Assembly (NCBI GenBank): GCA_002292955.1
Contig: DBCH01000151.1
Location: 1 to 16,360 of the forward strand
Direction of reading: 5' to 3'
Source of the DNA: Microbacteriaceae bacterium UBA963
GTDB taxonomy: Bacteria > Actinomycetota > Actinomycetes > Actinomycetales > Microbacteriaceae
DNA length: 16,360 bases
Shown here: positions 6,911 to 14,400 of the stretch, one piece after another
Layout: every line of letters starts with the position of its first letter
Position numbering within the stretch: the first letter of the stretch is position 1
Position numbers and translations under genes: made by a program
The notes under the pieces: model-generated
Told to the model about the DNA's origin: nothing
Database searches by the model: none
Seen by the model: only the letters and a program-made list of their open reading frames with translations

Positions 6911-7801
6911 ATGAAGCGGATTGACCCTCGATTGCCCCTGCTGTGGCGCACCCCCTCCGAAATTCAACTGGGGTTCGCCTCGCCCCGCGCCGTACTCTCG
7001 GACCTCACCCCCGCCGAGGAGTATGTGGTGTCGGCGCTGCACTCGGGCGTGAGCGACGTCTCGCTCCGCGCCCTGGGCACACAGCGCGGCATGTCCGATT
7101 CCCAACTGTCGGATCTGTTGGCGCGGGTGGCACCCGCCCTCGAGTCCACCGGCAGTGCCGCCTTGCCGCGAGTCGCGGTGGAGGGCAGTGGGCTCGGTGC
7201 CGCACGAATTGCACACACGCTCACGGATGCCGGCTTCTCGATGATCGGAGCACCTCAGCTCAGGGGCGACTCCGGCGGCGATTCGCGTTCACCCAGAACA
7301 GGTGCTGATGCGACGCCCGCCATCGCGATTGTCGTCGCGACAATGGTGCTCGCCCCAGAGCGATGCGGTCGTTGGTTGCGTCGGTCGATTCGACACTTGC
7401 CCGTGGTGTGGCTCGATACCGAAGTGCACGTTGGACCGCTGATTGACCCCGGCCGCACGGCCTGCTGGCACTGCATCGAGTTGACCCGATGCGACGTTGA
7501 TTCGGCCAGGCGCGCTTTGGTTACCCAAGCCGCCGGACGACCGGCGGCCGCTGAAACCAATCACATCACTCAGGAGGTAGCTCTGCGCGTGACGCGCTGG
7601 CTCGATGGCTCCGATGTTCCCGAGCCAGGACGAGCGCTTATTTTTCAGGTGTCTAGCGGTCGGTGGCGCCCGATGGCGACGACACCTCACGCAGCGTGTT
7701 CGTGCCACACTCCGCGAGGAAACGAGACCGCGTTCGCGCTCGTCGATGGCCCGAACCCGACGCCGACCACGACAGGTGAAGTCGCTCCTCCGCGCGGGTA
7801 A
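6911..7801 (+). CDS. ThiF/E1-like protein of the cyclodehydratase (TOMM precursor-binding) type
   Basis: The 296-residue protein resembles the stand-alone ThiF-like proteins annotated as bacteriocin-type cyclodehydratase or TOMM precursor-binding proteins. Residues 1-80 form a winged-helix-like N-terminal region (LTPAEEYVVSAL). A nucleotide-fold motif GSGLGA lies at 92-97. GPLIDPGRTACWHC at about 175-188 is the family signature, with C185 and C188 forming a CxxC pair. C263 and C265 (CSC) near the end would complete a four-cysteine zinc site as in E1-like enzymes. No YcaO partner, precursor peptide or transporter is in the window, so a natural-product role is unsupported here. Homologues in this position (Rv3196-like, from memory) are uncharacterised. 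The last 149 bases overlap uvrD2 on the other strand, and the CSC motif lies inside that overlap, so the overlap is real coding. The start is ATG with no visible ribosome binding site. Confidence 0.75.
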   Translation: MKRIDPRLPLLWRTPSEIQLGFASPRAVLSDLTPAEEYVVSALHSGVSDVSLRALGTQRGMSDSQLSDLLARVAPALESTGSAALPRVAVEGSGLGAARIAHTLTDAGFSMIGAPQLRGDSGGDSRSPRTGADATPAIAIVVATMVLAPERCGRWLRRSIRHLPVVWLDTEVHVGPLIDPGRTACWHCIELTRCDVDSARRALVTQAAGRPAAAETNHITQEVALRVTRWLDGSDVPEPGRALIFQVSSGRWRPMATTPHAACSCHTPRGNETAFALVDGPNPTPTTTGEVAPPRG

Positions 7802-9386
7802 GCGCCACGTAGAGCAATCGGCGCTCCTCGGCAACCGCATCAATGCCCGTGGCGTAGCTAATGGGAATCAGGCCCTCGGCAACCCCCACAATGTAGACGG
7901 CCTTCCACTCGAGTCCCTTCACCGAGTGGATAGAAGCCAGAGTGACCGCGTTCATGGTGGGTTCGTGTCGCGCGTCGGCCCGCGCCTGCAGGTTGTCGGT
8001 GAACTCTCGCAGCGTCGAGCCTTCGGGCGCATCGTCGGCCATCTCCACAATGGCGTTGAGGGCCTCCCACTTGGCACGCACAGCTCCCGAGGATTCGGGC
8101 GCAGACTGGGTCCAGCCCAACGCCCGCATCACGTCGCTGACCGACTTGAAGAGCGGCTCGTCGATGGGATTGACGGCCGAACCCCGCAGGGCCAACAGCG
8201 CGCGCTTCACATCCGGCAGGTCAAAAAAGCGAGTGGCGCCGGCAACCTGGTAACTCACGCTGGCTTCTGTGAGGGCACGCTCGAGGTTTCCGGACTGTGC
8301 GTTAGTGCGATACAGAACGGCGATGTCAGAAGCGGCCAGACCCGAGTCGATGTCGGCACGAATCCGAGCAGCGACGCCGTACGCCTCTTCGTGGTCCGAG
8401 GCGAAGGAGGAAACGGTCGGGACGGGTCCGTCTTGGCTGCGTGACTGCAACACCAGCGCGCCCGCACGATCGCGCATCAGCTCATTGGCCACGCGCACAA
8501 TGGGAGCGCTCGAACGATAGTTGCGTTCCAGCCCGACGGTAATCGCGTTCGGAAACTCATTTTCGAAGTTGAGAAGGTAGTCACTCGTGGCGCCCGTGAA
8601 CGAGTAGATGGTCTGACTGGCGTCTCCCACAACGCACACGTCGGTGCGATCTCCGCGCCACAGCTCAAGCAACCGGTGTTGCAGCGGCGAGACGTCTTGG
8701 TACTCGTCTACGACGAAAAAGCGATACTGCTCGTGCACCTGTAACGCCACGCGTGGCTCGCCCTCGAGAAGACCTGCGGTCAGGAGCAGAACGTCTTCGA
8801 AGTCAATCGACGAACGTTCATCTTTTATGCGTTCGTAGGCGCGTTGAACATCGATGCACTGATCAACCGTGAGGGTTCCGGGCATCGAACGTGACGCCGC
8901 GCGGAGAGCGTAGGCATCGAGGGTGAGGTTGTTGACCTTGCGCCATTCCACCTCGGCTGCCACGTCTCGCAATGAGGCGGTGTCGAGCTTGAGCCCGAGC
9001 GTTGCGGCCGCTTCGGCCAGCGGGCGCCCCTTGCCGTCGATGAGTCGCGGCGCGGGAACCCCGGTGATCTGCGGCCAGAAATAGTTAAGTTGTCGAAGGG
9101 CTGACGCGTGGAATGTGCGCGCCGAAACGGTTGGTGCACCGAGCTCACGGAGGCGGGTGCGCATTTCCCCGGCCGCGCGCTGCGTGAAGGTGAGCGCGAG
9201 GATGCGTTCCGGCGAATAGGTGCCGGTGGCAATGCCGTAGGCGATGCGGTGGGTGATGGCACGAGTCTTTCCCGTACCCGCGCCCGCGAGCACCCGCACG
9301 GGACCCCGGAGAGCCGTGGCCACTTGCCGCTGTTCATCGTCGAGCGCGGAGAGAATGTTCTCCGGATCTAACGCTTGCCCAGCCAC
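7653..9386 (-). CDS. uvrD2: UvrD-family ATP-dependent DNA helicase (UvrD2 type, no HRDC domain)
   Basis: This 577-residue SF1A helicase unwinds DNA in the 3'-5' direction in repair and replication. Motifs in order: Q motif LDDEQRQ (15-21), Walker A AGAGTGKT (34-41, Lys40), TFTQRAA, Walker B DEYQD (227-231), motif III GDASQTIYSFTGA, motif IV RNYRS, motif V SIHSVKGLEW, and motif VI RRLLYVALTRA near 525-535. Mycobacterial UvrD2 is about 700 residues, with a cysteine-containing linker and a C-terminal HRDC domain. This protein stops shortly after the core (SRFLAEC) and has neither. No HRDC remnant follows in other frames, where the ThiF-like gene is encoded instead. The GTG start lies 19 bases inside the end of nudC, behind a perfect AGGAGG, so translation is probably coupled to nudC. 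Confidence 0.92.
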   Translation of the reverse strand: MAGQALDPENILSALDDEQRQVATALRGPVRVLAGAGTGKTRAITHRIAYGIATGTYSPERILALTFTQRAAGEMRTRLRELGAPTVSARTFHASALRQLNYFWPQITGVPAPRLIDGKGRPLAEAAATLGLKLDTASLRDVAAEVEWRKVNNLTLDAYALRAASRSMPGTLTVDQCIDVQRAYERIKDERSSIDFEDVLLLTAGLLEGEPRVALQVHEQYRFFVVDEYQDVSPLQHRLLELWRGDRTDVCVVGDASQTIYSFTGATSDYLLNFENEFPNAITVGLERNYRSSAPIVRVANELMRDRAGALVLQSRSQDGPVPTVSSFASDHEEAYGVAARIRADIDSGLAASDIAVLYRTNAQSGNLERALTEASVSYQVAGATRFFDLPDVKRALLALRGSAVNPIDEPLFKSVSDVMRALGWTQSAPESSGAVRAKWEALNAIVEMADDAPEGSTLREFTDNLQARADARHEPTMNAVTLASIHSVKGLEWKAVYIVGVAEGLIPISYATGIDAVAEERRLLYVALTRAEERLHLSWSASGSGHRRARTRSRFLAECGTNTLREVSSPSGATDR

Positions 9387-10321
9387 GTGTCCTCCTGCGC
9401 GATCGATGCGCCGAGCCAGTCCTCAAGGAGGTGACGCGCAATCGATACCGGACCGGGGAGTTTGATGGAATCTGTTTCCGCCGCCGCGGTCAGCTCTTCG
9501 CGCGTGAACCAGCGCAATGAACGGATTTCTTCCCCATCGGCCATGATGGCGTTGGCGTCCTGACCGTCGGCAAGCTGCGCCCTAAAGCCCAGCATGAGTG
9601 ACGCCGGAAACGGCCACGGCTGCGAGGCGACGTAGGTGGGGTCGACCACCCGCAGGCCACACTCTTCGAACATTTCTCTCACCACGGCATCCTCGAGGGA
9701 CTCTCCCGGTTCCACATAGCCGGCGAGGAGAGAAAAGCGGTCCTCCTCCCAGAGGGCGTTATTGCCGAGCAGCACCCGATCGTCGGCATCGGTTACAAGC
9801 ACGATGATGGCTGCGTCGGTGCGCGGAAAAATCTGCGTGCCCGCATCATCAACGCGAACCCACCCTGCTTGCTGCGGCTGAGCCGACTGTCCGCGCTGTG
9901 GCGAAAACGAGTGCGAACGGTGCCAGTTCGCCATGGCCACAGCCTGCGTGACGAGTCCCACGTCAAGCTCGCCTAAAGCTGGAGCCATGAGCCTCAGGTC
10001 GCGCCACTGCGTTGTCGCCACCGACGAGACAGCGGCGTCGAGAGCGGCGTCGGCTGTGAAAACTTCGTCGGTGAGGACCGCCACGAATGCCGAACCCTCG
10101 TGGTGGCCGAGGTAGACCTTTGTGAGTCCGGTTGCGGCCGCCGGCGACAGGTAAACGACATCGTCCTGAGACGCGAGTGTGGAGTTCTCGTGCACCACTA
10201 ACACCCGTGTTGCGGGGTCATTCCAGAGTTCCTCAAGCAGCAGTGGCTCGGCACGTCGGACGGCGTTTCGGTCGTGCACCTGCCGTGCAAGTGGCAAGCG
10301 ACGGCGAATTTCGTGCGACAT
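9368..10321 (-). CDS. nudC: NAD(+) diphosphatase / NADH pyrophosphatase NudC, zinc-ribbon cysteines lost
   Basis: NudC hydrolyses NAD(H) to NMN(H) and AMP, and in other bacteria removes NAD caps from RNA. The 317-residue protein has an N-terminal NUDIX-like domain (about 1-125), a linker (about 131-167) and the catalytic Nudix domain. The Nudix box fits exactly: GX5EX7REUXEEXGU at 201-223 (G201, E207, R215, E216, E219, E220). The NudC-specific signature SQPWPFP is at 233-239. In E. coli NudC the linker is a four-cysteine zinc ribbon. Here the corresponding part (WHRSHSFSPQRG, then GWVRVDDAG) has no cysteine. FPRTD at 165-169 is retained. The start is ATG, with AAGGA a few bases upstream. The gene is transcribed into uvrD2 and is divergent from the phosphotransferase-like gene. 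Confidence 0.92.
   Translation of the reverse strand: MSHEIRRRLPLARQVHDRNAVRRAEPLLLEELWNDPATRVLVVHENSTLASQDDVVYLSPAAATGLTKVYLGHHEGSAFVAVLTDEVFTADAALDAAVSSVATTQWRDLRLMAPALGELDVGLVTQAVAMANWHRSHSFSPQRGQSAQPQQAGWVRVDDAGTQIFPRTDAAIIVLVTDADDRVLLGNNALWEEDRFSLLAGYVEPGESLEDAVVREMFEECGLRVVDPTYVASQPWPFPASLMLGFRAQLADGQDANAIMADGEEIRSLRWFTREELTAAAETDSIKLPGPVSIARHLLEDWLGASIAQEDTWLGKR
9391..9396 (-). promoter_or_regulatory. Ribosome binding site deciding the uvrD2 GTG start
   Basis: The minus strand reads AGGAGG, a perfect Shine-Dalgarno sequence, 4 bases before GTG at 9386-9384. It is embedded in the last codons of nudC and supports the overlapping start of uvrD2. Confidence 0.75.
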
Positions 10322-10373
10322 AGAATCCTTGATTGTTGTGAGACGACGTCCGCATCGAAGTGCGTGGCGTTTC

Positions 10374-10387
10374 GCGCCTTCGGGCGC
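10374..10387. other. Hairpin with TTCG tetraloop between divergent genes
   Basis: GCGCC (10374-10378), TTCG, GGCGC (10383-10387) form a 5-bp stem capped by the stable UUCG loop when read on the plus strand. It lies midway between nudC and the phosphotransferase-like gene, in the 87-base divergent spacer. It sits where a -35 for the plus gene would be expected. It could shape the nudC leader RNA or be a regulator site. Confidence 0.4.
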
Positions 10388-10396
10388 TGGGCAACC

Positions 10397-10402
10397 TAGC
10401 CT
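10397..10402 (+). promoter_or_regulatory. Candidate -10 for leaderless expression of the phosphotransferase-like gene
   Basis: TAGCCT fits the actinobacterial TAnnnT pattern and ends 6 bases before the ATG at 10409. Transcription would therefore begin at or next to the A of the start codon. No Shine-Dalgarno sequence is present, which agrees with a leaderless mRNA. On the minus strand the same bases give TAGGCT and TAGGTT, possible -10 elements for nudC, so the two promoters may overlap. Confidence 0.42.
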
Positions 10403-10408
10403 AAAAGC

Positions 10409-11410
10409 ATGGCTCGTTCTCAGTTCACTTTAGCGGCGCTCGTGGTCTCGGCCGTTCCCGATTTCGACCCTGCCCGGGTCACGCCCGTGGCAACGGGGAT
10501 CGATGCCGACTTCGAATCAGCACTGGTCACCGATCACACGGGGCGCGCGGTCATCGTTCGTCTTCCCACATCTCGGGCCACCGAGCAATCCCTGACACAC
10601 GAACTTCGTGCGCTCGAAATTCTCACGGCCGGCGTGCGCTCACGCTTGGGCTTTGAACTCCCCACCGTCTGTGGGCGCGCACCCGTGGGCAACACGTTTG
10701 GCCTGGTTTTTGATCTGTTGCCGGGAGACGTGATGCAGATGGACGACATCATGGCCGGCACGGTCGTACCCTCCGCTATTGGGCGAGCAATCGCCTCGAT
10801 CCACGAATTGCCCGCCAACCTCGTCTCTGATGCCGGGCTCTCGTATGTGTCCGCGACGGCCTCACAGCAGCGCGCCCGCGACGTGGTGGAACGTGCTGCG
10901 GCAACCACCATGCTCCCCGATGCCCTCGAGACGCGCTGGAGTCGCGCCGTGGTTGACACCAAGATCTGGCAGTTCGACCCCACCGTGATTCACGGGTCAC
11001 TGGGTGTGGGCAACTTTTTGTTCGGCGAAGACTCTGTGAGTGCAGTGCAGGGCTGGGGCACGCTTCACGTGGGCGACCCGGCCCTCGATCTGATGTGGCT
11101 CACAAACATCGACGACGACGCAGCTGGCGAAGCCTTCCACGCGTACCAGCAGGTTCGCCTCTCGAGCGCCGACCCAAACATTCGACGTCGTGCGGTGCTC
11201 TACTCCGAGTTGGAGATCGCCAAGTGGCTTCTCCACGGTGTTCGCGAACGCAACACCGAAATTGTTGAGGACGCCACCGAGATGATGGAGAGCCTCGTGG
11301 CGACCATCGGCGAAGAGCCCGTCAATACGGTGGGAGTGGGAACCGAACCCATCATGACCGTGAACGACGTTGAGCACATGCTCGACGTCACGCCTCCGGC
11401 ACCGAAATAG
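10409..11410 (+). CDS. Aminoglycoside/macrolide-phosphotransferase-like protein, predicted pseudokinase
   Basis: The 333-residue protein has the APH kinase-like fold. The N-lobe strand ends in VIVRLP (R51 where many kinases have Lys), and E65 in the following helix is kept. The hinge FDLLPGD lies at about 101-107. The C-lobe catalytic loop reads HGSLGVGNFLF (195-205) where active APH enzymes have HGD-x4-N: the catalytic Asp is Ser197, though N202 remains. The metal-binding IDWG strand reads VQGWG (213-217), with Gly215 in place of Asp, followed by an intact GDPALDL (222-228). With both key aspartates missing, phosphotransfer is unlikely. A tail after about residue 300 has no recognised motif. 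The gene stands alone on the plus strand between nudC and adnB, is probably leaderless, and its last 23 bases overlap the end of adnB. A drug-resistance label would be unjustified. Family confidence is good; the role is unknown. Confidence 0.8.
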   Translation: MARSQFTLAALVVSAVPDFDPARVTPVATGIDADFESALVTDHTGRAVIVRLPTSRATEQSLTHELRALEILTAGVRSRLGFELPTVCGRAPVGNTFGLVFDLLPGDVMQMDDIMAGTVVPSAIGRAIASIHELPANLVSDAGLSYVSATASQQRARDVVERAAATTMLPDALETRWSRAVVDTKIWQFDPTVIHGSLGVGNFLFGEDSVSAVQGWGTLHVGDPALDLMWLTNIDDDAAGEAFHAYQQVRLSSADPNIRRRAVLYSELEIAKWLLHGVRERNTEIVEDATEMMESLVATIGEEPVNTVGVGTEPIMTVNDVEHMLDVTPPAPK

Positions 11411-14400
11411 GTTCATCCGGCGCTTCACTACTCAACAAGCCCAGCCACAGTTCTTCGAGCTCAATATAGGTGAGCAATCGCTCGGGGCGAACCACAACGT
11501 TGTCGGCAACAAAGTAAAACACCGCATCAATGTTCTCCTCGGCGATTCCTGTGTAGCTGGCATAAGCCGCCCGGTAGAGCGCGAGTTGATAGGCGCGGAC
11601 GGCCAAGTCTGCGGCGTCGCGCGGCGCCTTGCCCGTCTTCCAGTCGACAATTTCGAAGCGGGAGTCGGCGTTTCGCTCGGCGCTTGCGTCGGCACCATCG
11701 GCCCGGTACACGGCATCGAGTTTGCACACCACCACGTTCGGCCCGAGCGGGAGGTGGATTTCTGTCTCCACATCAACGGGTTGTCGTCCGCCCCACGGCG
11801 ACGCCTCGAAGGTGCGCTGGAGCGCAGCGAGGGCGGACGCGTCGGACGCGTCAATGGCATCGGCCGCGAAGTCGTGTGCGCCCGGGAACTCCACCGCGTC
11901 GATGTCCGACTCGTCAAAGAGGGTCGGTGCATCCTGGCGGAGGGCACGATTCTCCACCCACGTGTGAAAAAGAGTGCCGAGCATCGTGGCGCGATAGGGC
12001 TGCTGTGGCATCGGTCGTCCGAGGGGTCCGGCAACAGGCGGCGCGGCTGACGCTGCTGAATCAGACGCAGGGGTGAGCGCTGAAGGTGGCGCCGTGTCTG
12101 TGCCCGAGCGCGCGGCCACGCCGGCAGCTACGTAGTCTTTGAACGCCGACGCGGGAATGCGCTGGGGAAGCGGTACGCGGGCGTCGGCCGTCAGCCGTGC
12201 GTGTCGCTCGGCGATGAGCAGCTCGATGTCGGATTCGAGCTGCGACGTCTCACTGGGTGGCGTGGAGCGTTGCGTCGCACTGGCTGAACGCACCAGAGCG
12301 GCGGCAGCTCTGACCCGCGGTTCGCGAGCACCCAGTGGTGGGAGCGGCCAGACGACCGATGCCGCGCGCGGGTCCCAGGGGTTTTCTGTTTCGGTGGGCT
12401 CCTCGGGAAGTGGGTTCGTGGCGAGGCCCGCCTCAATAATCTCGGCGAGATAGATGCTCGGACTGCGCTGAGTCTTGCCCGACGCCCACCACGATCCGCT
12501 GAGTAGCAGGTCTTGGGCCGAGCGCGTGAGGGCAACGTAGGCAAGGCGTCGCTCCCCCGTTTCGTAGCGCGTGCGCGCCGAGGCAAGGTAGGCCTCGTAG
12601 GAGTCTTCGAGATCGAGCTGGTCAACCGCATTTTCGAAATCCCACAGGGTGCCGAGATCCGCCTTGTCCGCGCGCAACTGTTCGGGCAGCGCGCCCACGT
12701 CGGTCCACTTTTCGATGTTTGTGGTGACCGTCCGCTTGTCGTCGGCAATCATGCGGCCCACCGCAACGAAGTCCCATTCCAATCCCTTCGAGCCGTGGAT
12801 GGTGAGCAACTGAACGACGTCGCCCTCAGGGCTCTCTTCCACGGGACTCAACCGCTCACGTCGTTCAACGTCTTCGATCCACGACAAGAACGCCCCGAGG
12901 GTGGGGTTGTCGTCGGTTGCCATGAAGGCCGACACGGTATCGAGGAATGTTTCGACGCTGGCCTCGCCCGCCGTGAGTCGATCGTTCGCCGCCAACTCCA
13001 CATCGAGATTCATTTCGGCCATGACGAGCCGAACGAGGTCGCGCAGGTTCATGCCCGCGTACCGCCTCAGGCGCGCGATAACACGCCCGGCGTGTTGGAG
13101 GCGTTCGAAGCCCGTGGCACTCAGGCTCGCAAACGCACGGTGAGTGGGATCGGTTGCCGTCGTGATGAAGTCCAGGGCGTCGATCAGGCTCTGGCCGTCG
13201 GACGCAGAGACCGATTCTTTGAGCTGCGTGCGCACCTCTTTACTCAGGCGTTGCAGGCGGTGGTCGCGATCGGAGAGCCATCGGGCCGTCGACTTGAGAG
13301 CCCGCAGATCTCGGGCGGCGATTTGCCAACGCGCGCCGGCAAGCAACCGGATCAGCTGGCTATCGGCACGCGTGTCGTGCATGACACGCAGCGTGCTAAC
13401 GATGTCGACAATGACGGGTTCCATGAGCAGCCCGCCGAGACCCAGCACGTGCGTCGCAATGCCCGCGTGGTCCAGGGCCAACTTGAAGTGCATGAGATCG
13501 GCGGTTTTTCGCGTGAGCATGGCCGCCGTTGGTCGTTTGTCACCCGCGGGCCATTCGGCAAACTTTCGCCGAAACCACGACGCAACGTCTGCCGCTTCTT
13601 CGGTGATGGTCGAGGGAAAAACAACGTCGACGCTGCCCTGATGCGCTTTTCCGGCAACGAGTTCGAATTGCGCTTCCGATGCGGACGAGGCGCGTGGCAG
13701 CTGCCTGGCCACGAGGTTTGCGACGTCGAGTATCTGTTGAGCGTTGCGCCACGACCGGGACAGCGTGCACAGTTCACCGGGTTGCCCACCGGCGAATGCC
13801 TCGAAGAACCGATGGGGCAACATGTTCGACGCACTCGCACCGCGCCACCCGTAGATTGCCTGATTGGGATCACCCACCGCCATCACGGTGCGCTGCGCAA
13901 AGACACTCGAGAGCAACGCCACCTGAACGCTCGAGGTGTCTTGATACTCATCAAGAAGAACAAATTGATATGCCGAGGCAATCTGCTCTCGCACGACCGG
14001 GATCTGAACGAGTTGATGGGCATAGGCAATCTGATCGCCAAATTCGATGAGGTGCCGGGCCTTCTTGAGGTTTTGGTAGGCCACCACCACGTCGCACAGC
14101 AGGTCGAGCTTGGCCACGACCGCGAGACCCTTCTTGTACTTGTCCTGGGCCACTCGGTGCGACGTACCGCGCGTGGTGATGGGGAGGTCTGTGACGTGCC
14201 CCACGAACTTTGCCGTGAACGCCCGCAGCTGGTCCGGGCCGATCATGTTGTCGGTCAGTGCGCGAGCCAACGAGAGCGTGACCTCAATCACGGAGTTCAG
14301 CGTCATGTCGAGCCCGGCCAGATCGGTGCCCGAGGAGTCGAGAACGGCGCGTCGAGCGAGCTGCCATGCGGTGGCCTCGGTCATCACGGCGGCCGAACCA

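Noticed and set aside
5378..7216. Minus-strand open frame of 612 codons opposite the DUF2342 and ThiF-like genes
   Set aside because: It is antisense to two genes with clear family matches, spans their intergenic gap, and its translation is rich in Gly, Arg and His with no recognisable domain. This is typical of mirror frames in high-GC DNA.
6911..7801. Bacteriocin or thiazole/oxazole-modified peptide biosynthesis cluster
   Set aside because: Only the ThiF-like protein is present. No YcaO, dehydrogenase, precursor peptide or exporter is found in the window.
10409..11410. Antibiotic-resistance phosphotransferase
   Set aside because: The fold fits, but the catalytic Asp of HGD and the metal-binding Asp of IDW are both missing, and the gene sits in a housekeeping cluster with no mobile element.
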